Positions 25,538 through 34,301 of a DNA stretch of 64,000 bases are shown here, in pieces. Origin of the DNA: Labilibacter marinus (GTDB lineage Bacteria; Bacteroidota; Bacteroidia; Bacteroidales; Marinilabiliaceae); contig NZ_LXYE02000052.1 in NCBI RefSeq assembly GCF_001659685.2, positions 18,742-82,741 of the forward strand, read 5' to 3'. The position numbers and the translations under genes are program-made. Below the pieces are notes generated by a model. The model saw only the letters and a program-made list of their open reading frames with translations, did no database searches and was not told where the DNA came from. How positions within the stretch are numbered: the stretch's first letter is position 1; each line of letters opens with the position of its first letter.

Positions 25538-26062
25538 ATGAAAATTCTTAAACATTTATTTATTGGCTTAGCTCTTATGGGTTCAACCATGGCAGTTTCG
25601 GCGCAAACAGCGCTTAAATTTGGGCACGTGAACACACAAGCTATCCTATCAACCATGCCTGAATTGCAGACGATTGATACTCAGCTAAAGGCTGAATATG
25701 AAACGTTAGAGGGGCAATTAACGGATATGCAAGAAAGCCTTAAGGCACTTCAAACCGATTATCTAACTAAAATGCAAAGTGGTGCTTTAACTCCGCAAGA
25801 GCGTACTGCTTTAGAAACGCAAATTCAAGAAGGTAACGGTAAGGTTCAAAACTTTTACCAAAGTTCTCAGCAAGCGTTGAAGCAAAAGGAACAAGAGCTT
25901 AAAAAACCTGTATTTGATAAGGTTAGTAACGCTATTCAGGAAGTAGGAGCCGAAAATGGTTTTCTATATATATTTGAAGAAGTAGGTGGACTTACAGTAT
26001 ACAAGTCTGAAAAAAGCGTTGATGTGTCTGCATTAGTTAAGGCAAAGTTAGGTCTTCAATAA
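25538..26062 (+). CDS. Skp/OmpH family periplasmic chaperone 2
   Basis: The 174-residue product has a signal peptide (about 1-23, ending SAQT) and the family strand LKFGHVNTQAILSTMPEL, a Gln/Glu-rich coiled coil, and the end strands GFLYIFEEVGGLTVYKSEKS. It is closer to copy 3 than to copy 1: both have FGHVN and IYIFE/D-type endings with KSEKS or HSEKS plus V-x-x-LVKAKL. Expected role: periplasmic holdase for barrel proteins. It lies 54 bases after copy 1. Confidence 0.9.
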   Translation: MKILKHLFIGLALMGSTMAVSAQTALKFGHVNTQAILSTMPELQTIDTQLKAEYETLEGQLTDMQESLKALQTDYLTKMQSGALTPQERTALETQIQEGNGKVQNFYQSSQQALKQKEQELKKPVFDKVSNAIQEVGAENGFLYIFEEVGGLTVYKSEKSVDVSALVKAKLGLQ

Positions 26063-26098
26063 TCAATTATTAATCTAGGAATTTAAAAAACTAAGAAT

Positions 26099-26617
26099 AT
26101 GAAATCGATAAAATTACTATTAGTTATAGCGGCTGTTGTTGTTAGCTCAAGCGTATTTGCGCAGGATTTAAAATTCGGTCACGTAAACATTCAAGAATTA
26201 GTTGCTGCATTACCAGCAAAACTTGAGGCAGATAAAAAACTTCAGGATGAAGCTCAAAAATTAGAGCAAAACCTTAAAGTGATGAACGAAGAATTAGATT
26301 CTAAGTACACAGATTACATGGAAAAAAGAGATTCTTTACCTGAGTTAATTCGTGCAACAAAAGAAAAAGAGATTCAAGAAATTAGTCAGCGTTTACAAAA
26401 CTTTCAAATGCTAGCGCAACAAAACTTACAACAACAAGAACAGCAACTACTTCAACCAATCATTCAAAAAGTACAAAAAGCGATTGATGAAGTAGGTTCA
26501 GAAAATGGATTTATCTATATTTTTGATGTAAGTTCTAGAGTGGTTATTTATCATTCAGAAAAAAGTACAGATGTTGCCGAGTTAGTAAAAGCTAAATTAG
26601 CGACACCTGCATTATAA
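26099..26617 (+). CDS. Skp/OmpH family periplasmic chaperone 3
   Basis: The 172-residue product has a signal peptide (about 1-21, ending VFAQ), first strand LKFGHVNIQELVAALPA, a very Gln-rich coil (AQQNLQQQEQQLLQP) and end strands GFIYIFDVSSRVVIYHSEKS. The same periplasmic chaperone role is expected. It follows copy 2 by 36 bases and is closed by a terminator, so bamA and three skp genes can form one transcript ending here. Confidence 0.9.
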   Translation: MKSIKLLLVIAAVVVSSSVFAQDLKFGHVNIQELVAALPAKLEADKKLQDEAQKLEQNLKVMNEELDSKYTDYMEKRDSLPELIRATKEKEIQEISQRLQNFQMLAQQNLQQQEQQLLQPIIQKVQKAIDEVGSENGFIYIFDVSSRVVIYHSEKSTDVAELVKAKLATPAL

Positions 26618-26645
26618 GTAGCAGCAAATAAAATTTATATATTTG

Positions 26646-26677
26646 AAGGATGGTTATTTATAGCCATCCTTTTTTTG
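26646..26677 (+). terminator. Terminator after the skp cluster
   Basis: Arms AAGGATGGTTA/TAGCCATCCTT (10 of 11 paired, one wobble) are followed by a T-run. It separates the envelope operon from murI. Confidence 0.88.
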
Positions 26678-26711
26678 TGCTTTAAAAATAGACTTTCAAC
26701 TTATAATTGAA

Positions 26712-27539
26712 ATGAATAATAATATAGGACCAATAGCTGTTTTTGACTCTGGGTACGGTGGCCTTACAGTGCTAGATAAACTTCGTAAGCAAATGCCAGA
26801 TTACGATTTTATATACCTGGGAGATAATGCACGTACACCATATGGTACGCGTTCTTTTGATGTGGTTTATCAATACACTTTGGAGGCGGTTAAAAAGCTC
26901 TTTTCTATGGGGGTCCATTTAATTATTTTAGCATGTAATACGGCATCTGCAAAGGCATTAAGAACTATTCAGCAAAAAGATCTTCCTTTGATTGATCCCC
27001 AAAAAAGAGTGTTAGGTGTTATTCGACCCAGTGCAGAGGTGATTTCTTCATATACAAAAACGAATAAAGTGGGTGTTTTAGGTACTATTGGTACGGTTCA
27101 GTCTTTATCTTATCCCATGGAAATAGAGAAGCAGTCAGCTGCTATTACTGTGTATCAAGAGGCTTGCCCGATGTGGGTACCTTTGGTAGAAAATGGAGAA
27201 GCAAATTCTGAGGGAACAGATTATTTTATTAAAAAGAATATAGAAGGCCTAATTAGCCAAAATAAAGATATAGATACTGTCATCCTAGGATGTACTCATT
27301 ATCCTCTATTAAAAGATAAAATTAAGGCTTATATGCCTAAAGATACAACTATTCTTTCGCAAGGTGATATTGTAGCTACTAGTCTGGTTGATTATTTAAA
27401 GCGTCATCCAGAAATGGACGAACGTTGTAGAAAAAATGGCGAGCTAACTTTTTATACTACAGAGAATGTGGACAAGTTTAAACAAACGGCAGGGTACTTT
27501 TTAAAAGAAGATATTGAAGTAAAACATATTCATCTGTAA
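26712..27539 (+). CDS. murI: Glutamate racemase (MurI)
   Basis: It makes D-glutamate for peptidoglycan. The 275 residues contain both catalytic cysteines: VHLIILACNTASAKALR (about residue 75) and DTVILGCTHYPLLKD (about 193). The N-terminal signature FDSGYGGLTVL with the catalytic Asp, and YLGDNARTPYGTRS, are also present. It starts 35 bases after the skp terminator, so it is probably transcribed separately or by read-through. With murA it is one of two peptidoglycan precursor genes in the window. Confidence 0.95.
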   Translation: MNNNIGPIAVFDSGYGGLTVLDKLRKQMPDYDFIYLGDNARTPYGTRSFDVVYQYTLEAVKKLFSMGVHLIILACNTASAKALRTIQQKDLPLIDPQKRVLGVIRPSAEVISSYTKTNKVGVLGTIGTVQSLSYPMEIEKQSAAITVYQEACPMWVPLVENGEANSEGTDYFIKKNIEGLISQNKDIDTVILGCTHYPLLKDKIKAYMPKDTTILSQGDIVATSLVDYLKRHPEMDERCRKNGELTFYTTENVDKFKQTAGYFLKEDIEVKHIHL

Positions 27540-27585
27540 TAGTCACTTGCCAATGGTCAATAGTAAAATGGTTATGAAATTACTA

Positions 27586-27620
27586 ATGACCAATGACTAA
27601 TGACTAATGACCAATAACTA
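27586..27620 (+). repeat. Heptamer tandem repeat
   Basis: Five heptamers follow each other: ATGACCA, ATGACTA, ATGACTA, ATGACCA, ATAACTA. The array sits between murI and the convergent gamma-carbonic-anhydrase-like gene and touches that gene's stop codon. Confidence 0.7.
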
Positions 27621-28130
27621 TTTGTACCAACTTGAATACATCAGGTAGTTGTTGGCTATTTTGTTAATCATTTCCTTGGTTTGGTTAGGCTCAATGTCTT
27701 TTACTTTTTTAGCAGGAACACCAGCATAAATGCTATTAGGTTCTACTTGGGTTCCACTTAAAATAAGTGAATTAGCAGCAATAATAGAGTTCTCTCCAAT
27801 TACAGCATCATCAAGCACAGTTGCTCCCATACCTACCAATACATCATTTTTAATTTTAGCACCGTGTATAGTTACGTTATGACCGATAGATACATTGTCG
27901 CCAATTTCGATGGTTGATTTTTGGTAAAGCGTATGTAAAACTGATCCATCCTGAATATTAACCTTATTACCAATTTTAATAGAGTTTACATCACCGCGTA
28001 AAACTGCATTAAACCAAATACTACAGTCATTGCCCATTTCTACGTCACCCACAATGGTTGCATTTTCTGCTAAAAAAACATTCTCGCCAAATTTTGGCGT
28101 AAACCCTCTTACTTCTTTAATTAAAGCCAT
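27618..28130 (-). CDS. Gamma-carbonic-anhydrase-like hexapeptide-repeat protein
   Basis: The 170-residue cytoplasmic protein is a left-handed beta helix. Hexapeptide units run through residues 15-145 (AENATIVGDVEMGNDCSIWF, VLRGDVNSIKIG, NVSIGHNVTIHGAKI, VLVGMGATVLDDAVIG). The metal-binding histidines of gamma carbonic anhydrases are suggested by GDGSVLHT-, GHNVTIHGA-type positions (His in VLHTLY, IGHN and TIHGAK). It ends in a short helix. Members may hydrate CO2 or act as acyl- or metal-binding relatives; activity is not certain. The ATG at 28130 is chosen over a longer frame because the conserved MALIKEVRGFTPKFG start begins there. Confidence 0.88.
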   Translation of the reverse strand: MALIKEVRGFTPKFGENVFLAENATIVGDVEMGNDCSIWFNAVLRGDVNSIKIGNKVNIQDGSVLHTLYQKSTIEIGDNVSIGHNVTIHGAKIKNDVLVGMGATVLDDAVIGENSIIAANSLILSGTQVEPNSIYAGVPAKKVKDIEPNQTKEMINKIANNYLMYSSWYK

Positions 28131-28464
28131 TATATATGTTATTAGTTTTTTAATTGATAGTGTGGCAAAATTAGTGTTTTTACAGGCAAATAATATGTTC
28201 CTTAACACTCCTTCACTTTTTATTTTAGGTATTAATAAACCTATATCCTACTAATTTTCTTGCTATAAGATGATTTGGAATTGTATTTGTTACTCAAATA
28301 AAATCATAAAATATTGGTTTTCACCGATAAATACTGACGTCTGTCAAGCTTTTGTTGTTTTATAGCCATTACCTTTACTGGTAGTTAACGCAAATCAGTT
28401 TTTAGTGAAGTAAGATTCACTTGAAGATTGAATGAAAAAATCCTGAAAAAGTTTTATAATCATT
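28131..28464. other. Divergent intergenic region before korA
   Basis: The 334-base AT-rich stretch separates the hexapeptide gene (minus) and korA (plus). A near-match to the -7 consensus, TACCTTTA, lies near 28370. No coding frame or strong hairpin was recognised. Confidence 0.45.
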
Positions 28465-30315
28465 ATGGGCAGAAGTTCAAAAGTAATCGAACGGGACGAG
28501 GTTGTTGTTCGGTTTTCGGGCGACTCCGGAGACGGCATGCAGCTGACCGGCACCCTGTTTTCAAATACCTCAGCGGTTTTTGGCAACGATATTTCTACAT
28601 TTCCAGATTACCCTGCGGAAATTAGAGCCCCTCAAGGAACCATTGGAGGTGTATCTGGCTTTCAAGTTCATTTTGGACATACGGAAGTATATACTCCTGG
28701 AGATTATGCTGATGTTTTGGTGGCGATGAATCCAGCAGCACTGCGAGCAAACTCTAAGTGGGTTAAACCTGGAGGTACTATCATTATGGATGTGGATAGT
28801 TTTGATGATCGAAATCTGGAAAAGGCAGGTTATCAAACGGATGATCCAATTACAGAGGATAAATTAGGAGACTATAATATTATAAAGGCACCTATTACTG
28901 AGCTTACCAAAATAAGTTTAAAGGATATGGGTCTGGATAAGAAGAGTATTCTGCGAAGTAAAAATATGTATGCTTTAGGTTTGGTGTATTGGTTATTCGA
29001 TCGCCCATTGGAGCATACTAAAGAGTTTATTAAAAAGAAATTTGCTAAAAACCCCATTGTGGTGGAAGCTAATCTGAAAGTATTAAAGGAAGGTTACGAC
29101 TATGGTGTAATTATACAGGCCGTAACGCCTTCTTTTCATATAAACCCAGCATCGATTAAAAAAGGGAAGTACCGTAATTTAAATGGTAATGTGGCTGTTG
29201 CTTGGGGATTAATAGCTGCAGCTCAAAAGGCAAGTTTGGAGTTGTTTTTAGGTTCTTATCCTATTACGCCAGCTACGGAGATTCTGCAAGAGCTATCTGC
29301 CAGAAAAGATTTAGGAGTAAAAGTTTTTCAGGCAGAGGATGAGATTGCAGGTATTTGTACAGCTATTGGAGCAAGTTTTGCCGGCGATTTAGCTGTGACG
29401 ACTACATCTGGTCCTGGGTTAGCATTAAAAGGTGAAGCCATTGGTTTGGCTATAATAGCAGAATTACCATTGGTTATTGTAAATGTTCAACGTGGAGGTC
29501 CTTCTACAGGATTGCCTACCAAAACGGAGCAAAGTGATTTAATGCAAGCACTGTATGGTAGAAATGGGGAAAGTCCTTGTGTGGTGATAGCCGCATCTTC
29601 GCCCATTAACTGTTTTGAGTATGCCTTTTATGCAGCCAAAATAGCAGTGGAACATATGACGCCTGTAATTTTATTGACTGATGGATTTTTAGCCAATGGT
29701 ACCCAGCCATGGAAGATTCCTGATTTAAAAGACTATCCTACCATTAAACCCAAGCGAGTAGCTGAAGATAAAAAGGATACCTGGATGCCTTACCATAGAG
29801 ACCCAGAAAGCTTAGTAAGAAGTTGGGTGCCTATTGGAACACCTGATTTGATGCATCGTATTGGCGGTTTAGAGAAAGACGAAAATACAGGAGGGGTTTC
29901 TTATGATGCCATGAGCCACCAAAAGATGGTTGACTATCGTCAGAATAAAATTAAAAAGATTGAAGACCATATTATTGAGCAAGATGTATTAGGAACTCCC
30001 GAAAGTGACTTGCTAGTTGTTGGTTGGGGTGGAACATTTGGTCATTTATTTACAGCGGTTGAAGAGCTGGAAGAGGAAGGCGTAGGAGTAGCTTTGGCTC
30101 ACTTTAATTATATTAATCCATTACCACGAAACACTTATGACATTCTTAAGCGATACAAAAAGATTGTAGTGTGTGAATTAAATCTGGGGCAGTTTGTCAA
30201 CTATTTACGAATGAATTTCCCTGATATTGATTACAAACAATTTAATAAAGTGCAAGGGTTACCATTTACAGTGGTTGAAATTAAGGATCATGTTAAAAAA
30301 TTATTGGAGGAATAG
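28465..30315 (+). CDS. korA: 2-oxoglutarate:ferredoxin oxidoreductase, alpha subunit (fused gamma domain)
   Basis: With KorB it oxidises 2-oxoglutarate to succinyl-CoA and reduces ferredoxin, or runs in reverse for CO2 fixation. The 616 residues are a gamma-alpha fusion. Residues about 8-190 are the gamma domain (VVVRFSGDSGDGMQLTGTLF, FPAEIRAPQGT-type region); residues about 210-600 are the pyrimidine-binding domain of the alpha subunit (FLGSYPITPATEILQEL, VFQAEDEIAGICTAIGAS, TTTSGPGLALKGEAIGLA, VNVQRGGPSTGLPTKTEQSD). It is oxygen-sensitive in related enzymes, consistent with anaerobic metabolism. It lies 2 bases before korB. The first 30 codons are noticeably richer in G and C than the rest. 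Confidence 0.93.
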   Translation: MGRSSKVIERDEVVVRFSGDSGDGMQLTGTLFSNTSAVFGNDISTFPDYPAEIRAPQGTIGGVSGFQVHFGHTEVYTPGDYADVLVAMNPAALRANSKWVKPGGTIIMDVDSFDDRNLEKAGYQTDDPITEDKLGDYNIIKAPITELTKISLKDMGLDKKSILRSKNMYALGLVYWLFDRPLEHTKEFIKKKFAKNPIVVEANLKVLKEGYDYGVIIQAVTPSFHINPASIKKGKYRNLNGNVAVAWGLIAAAQKASLELFLGSYPITPATEILQELSARKDLGVKVFQAEDEIAGICTAIGASFAGDLAVTTTSGPGLALKGEAIGLAIIAELPLVIVNVQRGGPSTGLPTKTEQSDLMQALYGRNGESPCVVIAASSPINCFEYAFYAAKIAVEHMTPVILLTDGFLANGTQPWKIPDLKDYPTIKPKRVAEDKKDTWMPYHRDPESLVRSWVPIGTPDLMHRIGGLEKDENTGGVSYDAMSHQKMVDYRQNKIKKIEDHIIEQDVLGTPESDLLVVGWGGTFGHLFTAVEELEEEGVGVALAHFNYINPLPRNTYDILKRYKKIVVCELNLGQFVNYLRMNFPDIDYKQFNKVQGLPFTVVEIKDHVKKLLEE

Positions 30316-30317
30316 TC

Positions 30318-31334
30318 ATGAGCGAACATTGCGAATTAAAATATACCGACTTTAAAAGTGATTTAAGTGTAAGATGGTGCCCAGGATGTGGAGACCATGC
30401 CATTCTTAATGCGGTTCAAAAAGCTATGGCTAACTTAAAAGTGCTGCCGCACGAAGTAGCCGTTATTTCAGGAATTGGTTGTTCTTCTCGTTTTCCTTAT
30501 TACATGAACACCTATGGGTTTCATACCATTCATGGTAGGGCAGCAGCGGTGGCGTCAGGAGTTAAGGTAGCCAATCCAAACTTACATGTTTGGCAAATTA
30601 CAGGCGATGGAGATGCTTTGGCTATTGGAGGAAACCATTTTATCCATCTTATCCGTAGAAATATAGATATTAATGTCATTCTTTTTAATAACCAGATTTA
30701 TGGTTTAACCAAGGGGCAATATTCACCTACTTCTAAGCGTGGATTTATTTCAAAAACATCGCCTTTTGGTACAGTTGAAGACCCTTTTCGTCCAGGTGAA
30801 TTAGCCCTAGGAGCCAGGAGTCAGTTTTTTGCACGTACCGTGGATAAGGAGTTGAAATTATCCATAGAAGTGATGCAAGAAGCTGCAAAGCATAAAGGAA
30901 CCTCTATTGTGGAGGTATTGCAGAATTGCGTTATCTATAACGATAAAACCCACGAGGCCATTACTGATAAAAAGCATAAAGCCGACAGGACAATTGTTTT
31001 ACACCATGGCGAGAAAATGGTTTTTGGTGCTAATAAAGACAAAGGTTTAGTTTTAGATGGTATGGATATCAAAGCGGTAACTATTGGAGAAGATGGTTAT
31101 ACTTTAGAAGATATTTTGGTTCATGATGCAGAGAGTTATCATGTTTCGATGCATCGTAAGTTGGCCAATATGGATTATCCTGAATTACCCGTGGCGCTGG
31201 GCGTTATTCGCTCGGTAGAGGGCTTAAGTTACGATCAGAGTGTAGAACTTCAGTTAAAAGAAGTACAAGCTCAAACCAATATTTCATCTTTTGAAGAATT
31301 GGTTAATGCTGGAGATGTTTGGGAGGTGAAATAG
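30318..31334 (+). CDS. korB: 2-oxoglutarate:ferredoxin oxidoreductase, beta subunit
   Basis: This is the TPP-binding beta subunit, 338 residues. Visible: SVRWCPGCGDHAILNAVQ (about 12-29), GIGCSSRFPYYMN, and the TPP/Mg motif GDGDALAIGGNHF with the trailing Asn in ILFNNQIYGLTKGQYSPTS. The Cys residues in WCPGCG and GCSS match those found in KorB-type proteins. It follows korA by 2 bases and needs it to form the active complex. It lacks the extended 4Fe-4S domain of pyruvate:ferredoxin oxidoreductases. A terminator lies 82 bases beyond. Confidence 0.93.
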   Translation: MSEHCELKYTDFKSDLSVRWCPGCGDHAILNAVQKAMANLKVLPHEVAVISGIGCSSRFPYYMNTYGFHTIHGRAAAVASGVKVANPNLHVWQITGDGDALAIGGNHFIHLIRRNIDINVILFNNQIYGLTKGQYSPTSKRGFISKTSPFGTVEDPFRPGELALGARSQFFARTVDKELKLSIEVMQEAAKHKGTSIVEVLQNCVIYNDKTHEAITDKKHKADRTIVLHHGEKMVFGANKDKGLVLDGMDIKAVTIGEDGYTLEDILVHDAESYHVSMHRKLANMDYPELPVALGVIRSVEGLSYDQSVELQLKEVQAQTNISSFEELVNAGDVWEVK

Positions 31335-31415
31335 TAAAGAGGAGTATTAAATTTCATGAGTTTATAACTAATTCTATATAGCTCATGCGGTATAACTATA
31401 CAATAGGTATACATG

Positions 31416-31446
31416 AAGGATTGTTCTAATGAGCAATCCTTTTTTC
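31416..31446 (+). terminator. Terminator after korAB
   Basis: Arms AAGGATTG/CAATCCTT around a 10-base loop, followed by a T-run. It lies 82 bases after the korB stop codon. Confidence 0.85.
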
Positions 31447-31527
31447 ATTTAAAAAAAGTTTTGTTGTAACTTTTCATTTTATCGGAGCGTCACATGTAAT
31501 AGAAAGACTTATTTTAATAATATCGTT

Positions 31528-32229
31528 ATGACAAAAGCTAAATTAGTAATATCCGCCTTTGCAGTTCTTATTGGACTTAACCTGTTTGCAGGTAATCAAA
31601 ATACAGAAAGAGAAGTTCGTAAAGTAGAATCCTTTCATTCTGTTTCAGCTTCTTCGGGAGTGAATGTATACTTGACTCAAGGAGATCAAGTGAGTGTAGA
31701 AGTGGAAGCTTCCAAAGACCAAATTCATAGAATTATAACTGAGGTTGAAGGAGGAACGTTGAAGGTATACGTAAAAGGTAATTTTAGATGGAACGGAAAA
31801 GATGTACGTAAAGTATATGTGAGTGCACCGGAATATAAACATCTTAAAGCTAGTGGCGGCGCCGACATTAGAGGTAATTCACCCATCAAGGCAGACTTGC
31901 TAACGTTAAATTCAAACGGTGGTGGAGATATTTACCTTTCTGTAGCAACCACTACTTTGAAAATGAACTGTAGTGGTGGTGCTGATATTATGGTGGAGGG
32001 AACCACAGAAACAATGACTGCATCAGCTTCTGGAGGAGCCGATATTAATGCCAAAAAACTCAAAGCAAAACATGTTACAGCTTCTGCCAGCGGTGGTGGA
32101 GATGTAGATGTTTATGCATCGGAATCGTTGACTGCTAAAGCCAGTGGTGGTGGTGATGTTAATTATACTGGTTCGCCAAAGGATAAAAAGATTAGCGAAT
32201 CTGGTGGTGGTGATGTCTCTCGATTTTAA
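31528..32229 (+). CDS. DUF2807 (head GIN) domain protein
   Basis: The 233-residue exported protein has a signal peptide (about 1-21, ending LFAG). The rest is a repetitive right-handed beta helix with the family pattern: RKVESFHSVSASSGVNVYLT, GGTLKVYVKG, then Ser-Gly-Gly-[AG]-Asp steps repeated every 15-20 residues (ASGGADIRG, NGGGDIYL, SGGADIMV, SGGADINA, SGGGDVDV, SGGGDVNY). DUF2807 proteins are common in Bacteroidota envelopes; their function is unsettled. It stands alone, between a terminator and a convergent gene. Confidence 0.85.
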   Translation: MTKAKLVISAFAVLIGLNLFAGNQNTEREVRKVESFHSVSASSGVNVYLTQGDQVSVEVEASKDQIHRIITEVEGGTLKVYVKGNFRWNGKDVRKVYVSAPEYKHLKASGGADIRGNSPIKADLLTLNSNGGGDIYLSVATTTLKMNCSGGADIMVEGTTETMTASASGGADINAKKLKAKHVTASASGGGDVDVYASESLTAKASGGGDVNYTGSPKDKKISESGGGDVSRF

Positions 32230-32256
32230 TCTTCGCTAAAGTAAGAAGCAAAAAAA

Positions 32257-32288
32257 ATGTGTATCTCTAATTAAAAAGAGATACACAT
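32257..32288 (-). terminator. Terminator after the 32337-32963 gene
   Basis: Perfect 12-base arms ATGTGTATCTCT/AGAGATACACAT around an 8-base loop are followed, on the minus strand, by a T-run (from AAAAAAA at 32250-32256). It lies about 50 bases beyond the stop codon. Confidence 0.8.
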
Positions 32289-32336
32289 ATATAATAAAGT
32301 TTGTTGGGGGATATAAACTTTCTAATTTCCTGCAGA

Positions 32337-32963
32337 CTACTTCTGGAACTCATAGCTATACTTTGAATCTCCTGAGTTAATACTTACAGTATACTGCCCG
32401 ATTGGTAAAGCAGAGATATCAAATTTTCCTGAGTAAGTAGAGTTTCCTTCAACGCTTTTTACAAATACATCTTCGCGGTTAGAATCAGCAATTGAAATAC
32501 CAAAAGAGTTACTTCCAAAAGTAATGTGACTTACGTAAAGTGTGTTTTCAACAAGGTTAAAGAATGCTCTTAATTCCTCTTCGCTAACTTCTTGTTTTGG
32601 TGTAACTAATTTATGATTCTTAATAATAAAGGTCTCAGTTAAATCATCGCTACCATTTACTTTAAGAATAGCTCTGTAAGTTCCGTCTTCTGCATGAGCA
32701 AAGTCAAGTACTTTTTGAGATAAACCATCTTTTTTAACCCACTCTTTGTAATAAACTTCGCCATTGTCATCAACAATTTTAAAAACCGCTGTTTTATCTG
32801 TTTTGTTAGATAATGAGATTACTGAATAATCAGTATTTAAATAAGGAGCTATTTGCATATCGCTTTTTCCTTTTTCACCTTCACCTGCAAATGCTACTGA
32901 ACCTAATACAAAAACAAACATTACTCCCAATGCTAGTCTTTTTACAAAATTTGTTGTTTTCAT
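32337..32963 (-). CDS. Exported beta-rich protein of unknown function
   Basis: The 208-residue product has a signal peptide (about 1-26, ending VAFAG). Two beta-sandwich-like halves follow: about 40-120 (YSVISLSNKTDKTAVFKIVD, DGTYRAILKVNG) and about 145-208 (FGISIADSNREDVFVKSVEG, DISALPIGQYTVSINSGD), the second being similar to DUF3244-type repeats. No T9SS domain, catalytic motif or lipobox is present. It has a good promoter match (33024-33056). It is followed by a terminator. A structural or binding role in the periplasm is inferred only. Confidence 0.7.
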   Translation of the reverse strand: MKTTNFVKRLALGVMFVFVLGSVAFAGEGEKGKSDMQIAPYLNTDYSVISLSNKTDKTAVFKIVDDNGEVYYKEWVKKDGLSQKVLDFAHAEDGTYRAILKVNGSDDLTETFIIKNHKLVTPKQEVSEEELRAFFNLVENTLYVSHITFGSNSFGISIADSNREDVFVKSVEGNSTYSGKFDISALPIGQYTVSINSGDSKYSYEFQK

Positions 32964-33364
32964 TATATATGATTTTTATTTATTAAACTTGTTTGTGTCA
33001 AGCATTACTTCCGTTTGACATTTCAAAAGTAGATATTCAGTTTGAGGTGATTGCAAAATAAGGGGGTGTGGACTAGTGCTTTTAATTTTATTTAAGGGAT
33101 TAAGATAAAAACGTCCTTAATTAATAAAAAGGAAACATACAGATAACATTAAATTAACATTGAGAACAGAGATTAACAAAACGGCCTAGTTTTAACAAAT
33201 GATTAGAGATTCAACTTTAAGTTGTTAAAAATTTAGGGGCATTTGTTCAAAATGTTAATGAGTGTTGGAAGAAAGCCTTAATATTTGTAGTTATATTGTT
33301 ACAATTAATTAATTTTCATGTTTTAAACCCCTGTTTATAAATTAACACAAACCATACGTTCCTC
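32964..33364. other. Divergent intergenic region, promoter of 32337-32963
   Basis: This 401-base AT-rich region separates two divergently transcribed genes. It holds the minus-strand promoter at 33024-33056, listed separately. The rest has no visible gene, repeat or strong hairpin. Confidence 0.6.
33024..33056 (-). promoter_or_regulatory. Bacteroidota-type promoter
   Basis: A -7 element TACTTTTG (33024-33031, minus strand) and a -33 TTG (33054-33056) are separated by 22 bases, close to the consensus spacing. It precedes the exported protein gene that starts at 32963. Confidence 0.7.
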
Positions 33365-34294
33365 ATGAAAAAGATATTCTTAAGCTTTTGTATCGCCCTA
33401 TTATTTAGTTTTTCTGCTATAGCACAAAACGAAGTAAGCTTAAACACTTCCAAAGGCGATTTAAAAGGCACGCTACTGATTCCTGAGAAAGCAAAACAAC
33501 CTCCATTGGTAATTATTATTGCAGGTTCGGGTCCAACCGATAGAAATGGTAATAATCCTATGATGATGAATAACTCCCTAAAAATGTTGGCAGAGGGACT
33601 AATGGATAAAGGGATTGCTAGTTTAAGGTTTGATAAAAGAGGAGTGGCAGCAAGTAAAGACGCTGTAATTACCGAAAAAGATTTAAGGTTTGAGGATTTT
33701 GTAAAAGATGCCTCGGCATGGGTGGATAAATATAAAAGCGATGAACGCTTTGGAGATATATTGATAGCTGGGCATAGTGAGGGCTCGTTAATAGGAATGT
33801 TAAGCGCACAAAATAAAGAGGTTGATAAATTTATTTCCTTGGCAGGAATTGGAGGTATGGCTTCAAATACTATAAGCAAACAAGTAGCAAGTCAGGCACC
33901 TATGTTATCTGCCCAAGTAGATACTATATTAGTGGATTTAGAAAATGGACAAACTGTAGATTCAATACCGCCCATGCTGTTTAATTTATTCCGTGCTTCC
34001 GTTCAGCCTTATCTCATTTCTTGGTTTAAATATAATCCTTCTAAAGAGCTTGCTAAATTAAATAAGCCTGTTTTAATTGTTCAGGGAACTACAGATTTAC
34101 AGGTTGACGTGAAAGATGCAGAAATGCTTTACCAGGCACAACCTAAGGCGCAAATAGCCATTATTGAAGGAATGAATCATATATTAAAGCCTGCTGAGTT
34201 AGATAGAATGAAGAACATGCAGACATACAGCAAAGCAAATTTAGCCTTGCATCCAGAATTACTGCCAATAATTGTTAGTTTTGTTTTAAACTAA
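33365..34294 (+). CDS. Exported alpha/beta hydrolase
   Basis: This 309-residue serine hydrolase has a signal peptide (1-19, ending AIAQ). The fold is complete: oxyanion-hole region PPLVIIIAGSGPTDRNGNN, nucleophile elbow AGHSEGSLIG (Ser about 141), the Asp in VLIVQGTTDLQV and the His in EGMNHILKPA. It resembles S33-type aminopeptidase/esterase proteins of the periplasm. Substrate unknown. It is followed after 7 bases by an FkbM methyltransferase and then by a CAP-domain gene, so they may be an operon. Confidence 0.88.
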   Translation: MKKIFLSFCIALLFSFSAIAQNEVSLNTSKGDLKGTLLIPEKAKQPPLVIIIAGSGPTDRNGNNPMMMNNSLKMLAEGLMDKGIASLRFDKRGVAASKDAVITEKDLRFEDFVKDASAWVDKYKSDERFGDILIAGHSEGSLIGMLSAQNKEVDKFISLAGIGGMASNTISKQVASQAPMLSAQVDTILVDLENGQTVDSIPPMLFNLFRASVQPYLISWFKYNPSKELAKLNKPVLIVQGTTDLQVDVKDAEMLYQAQPKAQIAIIEGMNHILKPAELDRMKNMQTYSKANLALHPELLPIIVSFVLN

Positions 34295-34301
34295 TCGGAG
34301 C

